Positions 1 through 11,100 of a stretch of 64,000 bases of DNA are shown one piece after another. The position numbers and the translations under genes were made by a program. The notes under the pieces were generated by a model. That model had not been told where the DNA came from and searched no databases. It was given only the letters and a program-made list of their open reading frames with translations. Position 1 is the stretch's first letter. Each line of letters opens with the position of its first letter. Source of the stretch: Owenia fusiformis (lineage: Eukaryota > Annelida > Polychaeta > Sabellida > Oweniidae); NCBI GenBank assembly GCA_903813345.2, contig CAIIXF020000011.1, positions 25,038,166 through 25,102,165 of the forward strand. The letters are read 5' to 3'.

Positions 1-450
1 GTTGGCATAGTTTAGTGATTGGCATAATGCCTAATTATTACAACCTTTGGTTTTTCTCATCTGAGCAATCAGACTTTGATGGTTATCATGAATGAGTACA
101 ATTCTGTATGTATATTTTATATAGATATAGTGCATGTATTATAATGAAATCTAATGTAATCTTACAATAGAGGTTGGCATAGTCTAGACATTGGCATAAT
201 GTATAAATATTATAAGCATTAATTTTCCTCATCCAAGCAATCAGACTATGGTTGTTATCTTGCACACGCACAATTCTAAATGTAAGTTTAATATTTAGTA
301 CATGTATCATAATGACATCTAATGAAGTGTAACCATATAATAGAGAGGTTGGCTTAATCTTGACATTGGTATAAAGTCAACACATATAAGCATATCATCT
401 CATTAGTCAGGTGTTGGTGGTCATCATGCACAATTGTATCCTGATGTGTT
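1..450. repeat. Tandem repeat of about 173 bp, nearly three copies
   Basis: The word GTTGGCATAG/GTTGGCTTAA starts near positions 1, 173 and 348. Each time it is followed by a similar block (second 'ttggcataatg' word, A/T-rich stretch, 'atcagactatgg'-like stretch). The third copy decays after about 100 bases. The array starts at the left edge of the window and may continue leftwards. No coding potential is visible. Confidence 0.7.
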
Positions 451-516
451 GGGTCAGTCATTTTGGCCGTCAATGTGCAAATCATGGCAAAAGTTTCTGT
501 TATATAAAACACTTAC

Positions 517-795
517 AGGTAGTTCTCATCATCTGAACAAATAGTAGAGTCCTTGTTAAGTTATGAGGCGTCAGAGCCAGGTGCTTGAAAACTAGCTAAA
601 AAAATTAATGTCAATCACTAAAGATGATGTCTTCAAATTTTCAAGACTCCTTACAGGCAGTTACAGCCGGGCTGTTCAGCTTGGTCATTCACAACAAGCA
701 AAAAAAAGCTCTTAGTTCTCATCATGTGACTATATACATAGAATCCTTATAAAACCATGAAGCATCAGAGCCAGGTGTTGGAAAGTAGCTAGCTA
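517..795. repeat. Direct duplication of an 80-bp block about 190 bp apart
   Basis: The block beginning 'agttctcatcat' at 521 and ending 'agccaggtgcttgaaa' near 590 recurs from about 714 to 790 with scattered substitutions. The second copy runs straight into the minisatellite that follows. Confidence 0.6.
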
Positions 796-796
796 G

Positions 797-1245
797 TGTG
801 AGAGTGCTCGTGTAAGGTGGCATCTTTGGATGAGTGAGTGTGCTTGTGTAAGGTGGCATCTTTTGGTGAATGAGTGTGCTCGTGTAAGGTGGCATCTTTG
901 ATGAGTGAGTGTGCTTGTGTAAGGTGGCATCTTTGGGTGAGTGAGTGTGCTCGTGTGAGGTGGCATCTTTGGGCGAGTGAGGGTGAGGAGGCATCTTTGG
1001 GTGAGTGAGGGTGCTCGTGTAAGGGGGCATCTTTGGGTGAGTGAGTATGCTCGTGTGAGGTGGCATCTTTGGGCGAGTGAGGGTGAGGAGGCATCTTTGG
1101 GTGAGTGAGTATGCTCGTGTGAGGTGGCATCTTTGGGTGAGTGAGTGTGCTCGTATAAGGTGGCATCTTTGGGTGAGTGAGTATGCTCGTGTGAGGTGGC
1201 ATCTTTGAGTGAGTGAGTGTGCTTGTGTGAGGTGGCATCTTTGGT
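797..1245. repeat. Minisatellite, about 36-bp unit, roughly a dozen copies
   Basis: The unit is essentially 'ggtggcatctttgggtgagt' followed by 'gagtgtgctcgtgtaa'. Some units are shortened to about 24 bp by loss of the last part. Because the unit is close to a multiple of three, long repetitive open frames appear on the - strand. They are composition artefacts, not genes. Confidence 0.9.
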
Positions 1246-1253
1246 ATATTGTA

Positions 1254-1885
1254 CAGGGTGTCAAATAAGTCTGTTCTCCCCCCTTAACTTTTTTATCTTT
1301 AAAGAAATCATACTTTCCCATATATCATTTTGAAGCTTATGGAAAATGCTGATCACCCTCAAAAAATCAATCATAAACTCCTCCTAATAAAATTGCTACA
1401 ATGCTTCTTGTAAGGTTGTTGTTGACCTTTGATTACGTCAAAACAAGTAAAATTACCAGGTAATAGTGAATGAAAAGTGAAAAGTTGATCCGCAGTGACA
1501 ATGCCAACATTGGGTGATTTTGATGTTTTTCAACATCGTTACAGAGTAAAATGTGTTACATTCAGGGGAGCTTTTGAAGCAGGGACATCTTTCATCACAA
1601 AATAGTTGATAACAGCCAAAAATAAATGTTCTGAATGATTTATACAGGATCATATCCTCGTAGAATTGAGGCCATCTGGGCTGCTGGGGGAGACATAGAG
1701 ACTATTAAAAAAGTGAAATATGGACATCACTAAAAATACTCTAAAAAATTTGGAATTTAACCAATCACTCTGAAATTTGGTGTGTGATCAGCAAATTAAA
1801 TTCCCTTTAAGATGATATATACCAACCCTATATTATTCCTGAATTGAAAAAGTTAAGGGGGAGAACAGACTTATTTGACACCCTG
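1254..1885. mobile_element. Mariner-type MITE with TA target duplication
   Basis: The ends are inverted repeats of about 40 bp. The left begins CAGGGTGTCAAATAAGTCTG and the right ends with its complement. Both sides abut TA (1252-1253 and 1886-1887), the target duplication typical of the Tc1/mariner superfamily. The 632-bp body has no transposase. A - strand 66-codon frame (1453-1653) has a vague resemblance to the helix-turn-helix N-terminus of mariner-like transposases, but is too weak to claim. The element lies directly beside the minisatellite. Confidence 0.8.
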
Positions 1886-1887
1886 TA

Positions 1888-2700
1888 TGTTGAGTAAGTG
1901 GTTTCTGGAGTTAGTGGCAAGTTGACGATCAAACAACGAATGTTGAGAACCAAATGTTGGCGGCAACTGTTCACACGTCACACTTGCAACTGTGAGCAAT
2001 GGCAAATCTGGTCAGACTTAATGCATTATTGCTGCTTGGTTGAACAATGGAAAGCCATCTTTAGTTGTTTTCAATAATAAACATTTTAGCTAAGTTTTCA
2101 AAACCCTGGCTCTAAATTGTAAATGATTCTGCTGAATGGGTTGTAAAGGATTCCAATGTCTGGATTATATGCAACCCTTGCTAGTCTCCACTGTATGATT
2201 GCATTGGATTTCAGACTTGTACTAAATACAAGTTTAACATATAAAATATAGTGTCCTATATACTTAACACTTGAAGATGTTTTAATGCCTTGGTTTTTAT
2301 ATATTTCTAACTTTAAATGCTGCGAAATGGTAAAATTGACCACAACCTCTTTTCAACATTTTTATGGGATAGGATTCTAAAATGTTTCAAATAAAATACT
2401 TCCCATCATCTAATAATTAAAATCTTAATATTGTTATATCAGACAAAGTCAGTAGATGTTCCTTGAATACTAATAAGTGTTGCATCCCAATGCATTTTTA
2501 ATTTGAACCTAGAAAATGAAGTTTTTTTGCCAGTTTTCACCAATCATCACATTTTTGGGGCTGTTGGGAGGGGTTCTACAACTCAAAGATATACATTTTT
2601 AACAAATTCAAGTGACTATTTACTTCTAAAAGAGCTTCTTTACCTAGAGAACATACATAAAAGTGTTATTTTGGACCACCTTTATACTCATTAAAGAAAG
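1888..2700. other. No gene seen
   Basis: AT-rich sequence with short open frames of random character. No splice-consistent exon, RNA gene or clear repeat was recognised. Confidence 0.5.
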
Positions 2701-3060
2701 TGAAATGTAAGAACCTGATTATCAAGTGATGTTGCCATAGCAACTGAATTGTTAGACATATTACATAAATGATAAAATGAATTATTTTATCTTCACCTCT
2801 AATCATGCTATGTGCTTCAGATAGTTTAAGATAGTTTAAGAATCAAGAATATGAAGAAAATGCTGAAAACCCACAAAATAATACATTTCTAAGGTAACTA
2901 ATAGTGATCTATTACTGTTGCTGTAGCAACGGATTAAAATTTTTTCTTGATTTTCACCATACAGATTAAGCAGTATACTTAAACTAATTCCTGAAAATTT
3001 CAAGTCTATATCTTTATTAGTGTCTGATATAAAGGTGTCTTATAGTACCCCCAGTAGATT
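2701..3060. repeat. Repeat with palindromic RFX X-box-like motifs
   Basis: GTTGCCATAGCAAC at 2731-2744 and GTTGCTGTAGCAAC at 2917-2930 match the palindromic RFX X-box consensus, two half-sites separated by two bases. Similar motifs recur inside the repeat arms at 11155, 13173, 13331 and 13684. They therefore appear to belong to a dispersed repeat family rather than to one gene's promoter. Confidence 0.45.
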
Positions 3061-3300
3061 TCCTTAGGGGGGTAGAAGAAATGGTTTGTAGAGAGTTGCC
3101 CAAGGGTGCCGCTCCGGCATTCCGTGGTTTTGAGGTCCCAACCCTATATTCATGCTGAAAAGTTAAAAAAACATTGTAATCCGAAGAAAACGATTAGCTT
3201 TGAACTTTCTGCCAGAATAACATCACTGTCAAGTTGGCAGGTTCAATAAAACTAATAAATGAACTTAAGAGTCTGATTGCATTAAACAAATTGGGTGCAC

Positions 3301-3488
3301 CCCAGTTGTCCGAAACCCAGTTGTCCGAAACCCAGTTGTCCGAAACCCAGTTGTCCGAAACCCAGTTGTCCGAAACCCAGTTGTCCGAAACCCATTTTTC
3401 CGAAACCCAGAACTCGGAGAACTGGGTTTCGGAGAACTGGGTTTCGGACAACTGGGTTTCGGTCAACTGGGTTTCGGACAACTGGGTT
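3301..3488. repeat. Foldback minisatellite, 15-bp unit in both orientations
   Basis: Six exact tandem copies of CCCAGTTGTCCGAAA (3301-3390) and one variant are followed, after a short turn near 3406-3418, by about five copies of the reverse complement. A transcript or single strand could form a hairpin of roughly 85-90 bp per arm. Long open frames on both strands come from this periodicity. A three-unit remnant of the family lies at about 46979-47025. Confidence 0.9.
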
Positions 3489-3624
3489 GACCCCAACAAA
3501 TTACTATATTGTATTTATAATCACAAATCATTAATTACAAAAATAGACAAAGCACACTAATACTACACATAAAACTGGACGGCTGATGCTGCAAAACGTG
3601 CACACTGGATACGTGGAAGGTTAC

Positions 3625-3980
3625 TGGGCTTATGCTGTACGTAGACGGACGTTATGGATAATGGTAGATGATACAATACACGTGAACTATCGAGAGTCTA
3701 ATATCACGTTCACAACGTGAAGATACTGGCTGGACGTGTTGGTAGACTTCTTACTCGAGTCGGTTTATATTCACATAAGAGTCTATGAATGTGATAATAG
3801 TCACTTGATTTTATGCTGTACGAAGACAGACGTTATAGTAGATAATGCATCGCACGTGAATTAACGAGAGTCTAATATCACTTTCACCACGTGAGTATAC
3901 AGGCTGGACGTTTTGGTAGACATCTTACACTACTCCAATATTACACTGATACAACTCAGACACAGTTTATAGACGCACGA
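3625..3980. repeat. Tandem duplication of about 175 bp upstream of the monooxygenase gene
   Basis: The block 'ttatgctgtacgtagacgga' through 'ggacgtgttggtagacttct' (about 3632-3755) recurs at about 3811-3930 with substitutions. Both copies carry CACGTG or near-CACGTG words. It lies a few hundred bases upstream of the first coding exon, but no promoter role can be shown. Confidence 0.6.
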
Positions 3981-4354
3981 GACAATACAAGGAGACAGTC
4001 TGTGCACATACGTAGATACATTTCTCGTTGACAGCAACATACTACACCAAAACTAAGTATGTTTCACAAATGTTGACCACATATTGTACAAAGTCACGCC
4101 ACGTGTTATGACAAGGTAGATGACATCGACACTACACGAACATGTTCACACTTGACTTAACAGGAAAACGCACAACAGATAAACGTGGTTCACAAATGCA
4201 AAGGTATTTATATGAGTGGACAGTGAGTGAAATAGTGAATGAAATACTAAGGAAATGGAATGATGCCAATTGATTTCTATACTTATGAATACTACCTGTA
4301 GATTATATTGAATGATAAAACTCGCGTTTGACTGAAACGCTAACCATACTTGAC

Positions 4355-5138
4355 AATCACGAAAGCAAGAGCTCATTGGCATTTTATAAAGAACGAAATG
4401 AATTTTCAGTTCAAGTTGGGATTGATTTTCACATTTTCAATATTAAATGTAACCGTCGGGTTCAAGTTTTTTCAAGATAAAATACCAAATGGGAACAATG
4501 TCCCCCATCCATGTAAGCCTAACTACGTGTGGCAGGGGGTAGGACATAAAAATGCGATGGGTGGTGGAAACAGAAACGCGTTTGGATTGGCATTTGACGC
4601 AAATGGAAAGGTAATTATATTAGTTATTCTATTGGATATCTTCCTGAATTCGAATTCTGCCAGATTTTTTGTTTTCCCGATTTAAAACTACTACTAAATA
4701 CTGTAAGTTAAACTGCAGATTACATAGCCGTTGGGACCAGGGGTTCGGTGGGTTCGGACGAACCCCTGGATAGGGTTTCCCCAAAAAATATTTGTTGAAA
4801 ACCAGAAACATTAAATTCAATTTATATGACCAGTAAATAAAAACATAATAAAGTTGTACAATTCTCTCCAAACGTTTGGCAATCTTAGGCAAGGGTTGCA
4901 GGGGCGTAGGAAGGTGTAAATTAAACACTACGCCAAAAATATTAAACATTATTGTGTCAAATCTTCTATCTCAAAACACATATTTTATGCTCGTAAAAGC
5001 TTCAATTTATGGCAATACCTTTCGAATGGTTTTCATCATATAAAATCAAAATGGAAATCCGATGTTTTAAAGCTCGGCACAACCTATTCTCACTTTTCTC
5101 ATGTAAATGTTACTTTTCTCGAACGATTTAGATTACCA
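4355..5138 (+). repeat. Segmental duplication, copy 1 (exon 1 and start of intron 1)
   Basis: Matches about 59460-60315 with few differences over the end of the 5' untranslated region, all of exon 1 and about 530 bp of intron. Similarity begins at 'atcacgaaagcaagagctc' and ends at 'cgatttagattaccaa'. Copy 2 has about 105 extra bases after the donor (about 59736-59840). The sequence upstream of the shared block is different in the two copies. Confidence 0.9.
4398..4610 (+). CDS. Exon 1: signal peptide and start of temptin domain
   Basis: This exon holds 71 codons and ends at an AAG|gtaatt donor in phase 0. Residues 1-22 are a hydrophobic leader. Then comes the temptin signature IPNGNNVPHPC, followed by WQGVGH and GGGNRNAFGLAF. 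The chosen ATG sits directly before the leader. An in-frame ATG at 4350 would add 16 polar residues and spoil the signal peptide. Temptin was described as a secreted component of Aplysia water-borne attraction pheromone. Confidence 0.9.
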
Positions 5139-8100
5139 ATTTCCAATTAACACAGAGAGATTTAATATTTTTTGAATTTAGACACATATTATATAATTGT
5201 CTGATTCCACCGTGTGCCGTACAATACGGCATTACAGATTAATGAAACTTGTATGGTCAATCGATTTAAAGAAACATATATAATCGTGATCAATGTTACA
5301 ATTAGTCCTAATGACTGAACCCTTTTTTATAACAATTATTCGCAAGACCAAATAAGTACCCCCTCACCAAAGGTCAAATCGAGGTCAACGTGAGTGCCAA
5401 AAATGCTTTGAAATAAAATCCAGGTAAAAGCTTTCATAGAACTGAAGCAGGTATTGAATAATCACAATTTTAAGTTGTTTTTGTCTTTAACATTCATATT
5501 TCATAAATAAAAGCATTTGAATGGGTATAGCATTTATAATCCATCTACACAAAAATTATGAAAAGTCCTTTATAACGGAGATATAGTTATTCCCAAATTA
5601 AAGGGTGACGTTTTTGGGGTCACCTGTACTTGGAAAATGTAAAAAAATGTCATTCTGATTTTGACAGATGGAGGCAGGTCAAAAAGGTCAAATTTTCAAC
5701 CATGTACTTACCAAAATCCAACCACTGGTGATGCTAATGTAATTACAATAATTGGACTATATTTTTGGTTTTTGTAATGCCATCTATTCGTCTTTCCATT
5801 CGGCGGAAAGATTAATTAGTTCTGTATCTCCGGAGTTATCTCTATCTCCACGTTCAACAGCGACATCTGTGAATTTATCCCTACGTTCTATAACGAGGTG
5901 AGGATAGGTCATAAGCTTGAAGAAGCAAGATGTGAAGTTTGTGTGAACTCTTAAGTCTATCTCCCTAGAGCAGCTCGTTTTAACAAGATGCATATGTTCA
6001 TGTGTTAAGATTTGCCCTTAAACTTAGCTCAATGTTAACTCTTGATTTGAATTTCATTAAAAAATGTTATATTGAAATCATGATCTTGCCTTCAGATTTC
6101 AGTATATCTTTTGAGTAAAAGATTCACCATTTTAACATAGAAAATCAAATTGTCTAACTTTTTCAAATCAATTGTATCTTGCCAATTGAAAACAATATGG
6201 AGGTATCGGACATGATGTCAACTTATTTTTTCCAGCACTTAACAGTTTTTCCTTTTCACTGTACATATTATACGAATAATAATTCAAACATAAGGAGGCT
6301 TAAACACTCCATGGGGGAGTTTACGGTTGACACACTTTTGGAAGGGGTGTAAATTGTATGTAAGAAAACCACAAAAATGGTTTTATATAAGGAACCCCAT
6401 GGCCAATGAAGGTTGGGATTTGTGGATAATATAAAAAATGAGCCCATGGTCACCAAATCCTGGCTACGCAATCATTAAATGTTGGCAAAGTTATAGAGAA
6501 AATCTAATCTAATTTATGATTATGAATACTGGATGGAGAATCTAGTACAAGAACACCAGTGAAATCGGGTGTCCCTCAAGGAACTGTGCTCGGACCGCTC
6601 TGCTTTCTTGTCTATATCAATGATATGGGCAGCGACTTATCAACAACAACCAGCCTCAAACTATTTGCAGATGACAGCCTCCTCTTCATGTCTTTCGAGA
6701 ACCAACAGGATGCACTGACACTCCAGGACGACCTTGACAAACTGGTCTCCTGGGCAAATACATGCCAAATGAAATTCCGTCCCTCAAAATGCTATGTACT
6801 GAGTCACTCTAGGGAACCAGGTTGTGTCACCCAAGCTCTCCAACACCTGCAGTGGGAATCACTACAATCCCGTAGGGAGGCTTTTATATAGAATTTCCCT
6901 CTTCTACAAAGAAACTCACAACTTACCCCCCTATCACACCAAACTAGTTCTTCGCAGTTCGTTTAGGTTGCACCACGTCGGTGTGCAACGTAGTAGAACG
7001 CGTCCCTTAGTCTGGAAGGTCAACATGACCTGATTACAGAACGGTATGATCGCCATCGAATTTTGAATCTATTCAAAATTCTAAAATCACATTCCCGTAT
7101 AAGAACGTTCATAAAGCTCGTAAATAGACCTTAGAAAGTTGCAGCTACGTTCATTCCGTTCGCACACAGTTTAAAACCAGTTTTGAAGAACGCAGTGGCA
7201 ACTTGTTTGGTGTGATAGCTATATCTTTGCTAACTCGTTCAAAAGCAGTGTTGAATACGTTCTTAATCAGTTTAAACCCGTTTGCAATTAGTTCTACCTC
7301 GCTCTCAACACGTCCTCAGACAGTTCAACTCGTTGTTAAAACGTCCCTAGTAGGATTGAAGTACGACGGTTTCGTTCGTAGTACGTCCAGCTCGTCGTTA
7401 GTACGTTGTCACTCGTTCTAATTGTAGAACGTGACGACCAAGAGAACGTTTTGAGCATTGTCTAAGTTCTAGAGGACCTACCCGTTCGAGAACATTCGAT
7501 AACATTTGTAAATAGATCCCAAACGGTTCTTAGAAGGTCCAGTCCGTTCGTACACAGTTGAAGCCCGTTTTCGAGATCGTAGTGAGAACTAGTCTGGTGT
7601 GATAGTAGGGTAACCCTACTATCACACCAAACTAGTTCTCACTACGTTCTCGAAAACGGGCTTCAACTGTGTACGAACGGACTGGACGTACTAAGAACCG
7701 TTTGGGATCTATTTACAAACTCCATCGAACGTACTCGAACGGGTAGGTCCTATAGAACTTAGACAATGCTCAAAATGTTCTCGTGGTCGTCACGTTCTAC
7801 AATTAGAACGAGTGACAACGTACTAACGACGAGCTGGACGTACTACGAACGGAACCGTCGTACTTCAATCCTACTAGGGACGTTTTAACAACGAGTTGAA
7901 CTGTCTGAGGACGTGTTGAGAACGAGGTAGAACTCATTGCAAACGGGTTTAAACTGATTAAGAACGTATTTAACACTGCTTATGAACGAGTTAGCAAAAA
8001 TATAGCTATCACACCAAACAAGTTGCCACTGCGTTCTTCAAAACTGGTTTTAAACTGTGTGCGAACGGAATGAACGTAGCTGCAACTTTCTAAGATCTGT

Positions 8101-11100
8101 TTACGAACTTTATGAACGTTCTCAGACGGGAATGGGATTTTAGAATTTGAATCGATTCAAAATTCGATTGCGACCATACCGTTCTGTTATCAGGTCATGA
8201 TGACCTTCTAGACTAAGGGACGCGTTCTACGGCGTTGCACACCGACGTTGTGCGACCTGAACGAACTGCGAACGAGATGGACGTATTGAAGACTGTTTAA
8301 GAACGAAGAAGCTAATTATTTCAGACATATTTCCCGACCACAGCCAGATTGAGCCCGTTTTACGACGTTTTCGTAGGACTGGCAAGAACGGGTAAGAACG
8401 AGTTTGGTGTGATAGGGGGGTTAGCAGCCATCACTATACCCTCATACTTCAGCCCTCAAATAAACACAAACACTAAACAGTTCCATCCATTCAAATTCAT
8501 CCAACCAGCTGCCAGAACGGATGCATACAAGTTTAGTTACTTTCCAAGGACAATAGTAAAATTGAACACTCTACCCAGTGACAGTGATAGCCTATCCAGT
8601 TTTAAATCTTCTGTCAGCAAGCAGCTTAACAATTAAGCTCGGTTGAATTTCAGCAATAGGTAGGTCTATGACACATTCTTAAAATTTGTTTTTGTTATGT
8701 ACAAATGATTATTGGATATGGCCTACTTTTCTACGAACGGGAGCATCGACCTTTGGGAAGATGCCTCCTTAAGTGGAGAAGTGTTTCATGATCTCAGTGT
8801 ACATTTTAAAATGAGTTGTAAACCATAGATCTACATGTGTTTTTTAAATGTTAAGGTTCAAATTGTATTCTATTCAAATTATATCACTGTTAAACTATAT
8901 ATCTGCTTGCTTTAAATGGGCTTATTAGCCTTTTGCGGATTATTGATGTAGATGTACATGTAGATGTAGATGGGACGGTAAAAACTGTGTTTAATAATCA
9001 TCGATATTTCATTGTATTTCGCTGCATTTAAATGGAATTAGAAAAGGTGAATATTTAGGTTGATGTATGGATATTTTGAGCTGTTTAAAGATACAAACAA
9101 TGTTTTATGAGGTTAAGGCAGGTTATAAAATCGTTATATTGGCAAAATATTGATCCGTACTTAAGCATATAAGAGAAACGATATGAAAAATTTATCAATT
9201 AAAAACAGTGGGACAAAACATCCCAAAAATTTAAAATTTAAGAACAATAACAAAAAGGTCGTTGAGAGTTTGAAGAAAAAAACGGGTACCGGGTATCGGG
9301 TACTAAATCCTCCATGCTGGGTTCCAACTTGGTACCCGGTACCCGGTCGAGAAAACCGGTGTAAAAGAAATGATGGTCCCCCAGGGATTATGGTCCCCTT
9401 TCTCAACGGCCCTTACTGGCCCTGATTGCGTATAAGATAATGAGGGAAAGAGTTGTATTTAGGTCCCCATATAAATCAATGGGGAGTAGGACCATAATTT
9501 GATAGGACCTCCTACCCTTCTACACCTGGTACCGGTAACCGGGTACCAAGTCGGAACCCAGCATGGAGGATTTAGTACCCGGTACCCGTTTTTTCTACAA
9601 ACCCGGTCGTTGACATAATTTTCATTTTCTAAATTAGCTTTGTGATTGAGTGTAGAAAAAAATCTGCCTTTCAGTATTGTCATGTATGACCAACGTAGAG
9701 AATCAAAGTGTGCTCTACACCCTATGCAGACAGAGCCTGTTGGAAATATTTGGTGCGGCAAAAAGTGAGCGTTTGGTGCGGAGTCAACGGTCATTTTCAG
9801 ATGTACTCATATTAGTTCAACGCCGTTAAACTCAATAACGGCGTTTTTTATTATTAGGAATTTTCTTGGGGCCGTTATTGAGTTTAACCTCTTTACTATT
9901 CTTTCCTTTGATGCAAGTTTTGGATCCACCGAAACCATTTTTCTGCGATAACATGCAACTGATACTTGACAACAATATAAAAAAATAACATCAAGCGATT
10001 CAACACACTATTATTGTATTAAAGGTTCATTTATACGAGTAAAATAAGGTTAAACTTACCAATCTCTAAAATGACATTTCTGCATATCCGTCATTGTGTC
10101 TGTTCGTCCCAGGTTAAAATTTAAACTATTAGCGAAACGAAATTGTTGTCAAATAGATTGATAATAATTACGAGATTGCTCGGATAAAAAGATCAATTTT
10201 GAGGATAACAGGTATCTTTGATTGATTTATATAGCGCTTGTATACACGCAAAATAGTTATTTATTGCAAACCTACTGTTCGTTGATGCAGTGTCGCAATG
10301 ACGGTTAATTCCTGATACGATTTGCAATTTAGATGTTATCGGGGCTGACCGACATTTTTGTAAAATTCCAAACCTGTCTCCGATATTTTCTTAATAATGC
10401 ATCAGTAGGATCTAAGGGGGATACGGGATGGTATGTATGTATTTATAAGGTATGTATGCATGCTTGAATCACATTCTTTATGTAATATGACCATGTTTTC
10501 AGAGTTTAATTAGTTCCGCTTGTCGAAACCTGCGGAACGATTAAATTAACGCATCAAGGGCAAAATGATCATGGAGGTTAGACCTAGCCGGGACCATAAG
10601 ACATGTCAGATAATACTCCAGTAAAACCGTTGTAAATATTCACAAATAAATGAAAAAATTGCAATACACAGTAAACCTAGTGTAATCAATAGCCATTGGT
10701 ATGTAAAACAACATATCAAAAATCTAGAAAAATCTAAGTGGTGGACAACCTTAAAATCACCATTTATACCCCCTGGGGTAATTTTATGAGGGGGTACTAT
10801 TATAACCATTAATAATTTCTGTTTTATAACTCCAATCACTATAAAATCTTCAGGGATCATGCTTAATTGCTCAAAATCTTTAATATTTCAGGTTAATCCG
10901 AAGCTTCTCATAATAACAGATGTTGCCATTTCTCTTCAAATCATTTGAAAATAAACATTAATGTACCCTAAAAACATATTTGGGGAATGTTAGGTGACTA
11001 CCTCTCTATCTACTCAAAAGTGGGCGTGGCACTTTTCAGTTTTAATTTGCTAAAACAGTTATTTTTACAAAATCAGTCGAAGTTATATTTATAGAGCTCA

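Noticed and set aside
797-1245. Possible CRISPR array
   Set aside because: Units are contiguous and similar throughout with no unique spacers, and the genome is clearly eukaryotic.
722-1321. Long repetitive - strand frames (199 and 149 codons)
   Set aside because: They come from the 36-bp minisatellite, whose period is a multiple of three. There is no start context, domain or splice support.
1453-1653. Mariner transposase N-terminus
   Set aside because: The resemblance to a helix-turn-helix is faint and limited to spacing of a few residues. It was left as a remark in the MITE entry.
3194-3560. Opposite-strand open frames rich in SETQL/WVSDN repeats
   Set aside because: They are direct products of the 15-bp foldback minisatellite read in several frames.
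10606-10860. 84-codon hydrophobic - strand frame as a membrane protein gene
   Set aside because: It lies wholly in one arm of a long-TIR element, and the other arm does not preserve the frame.
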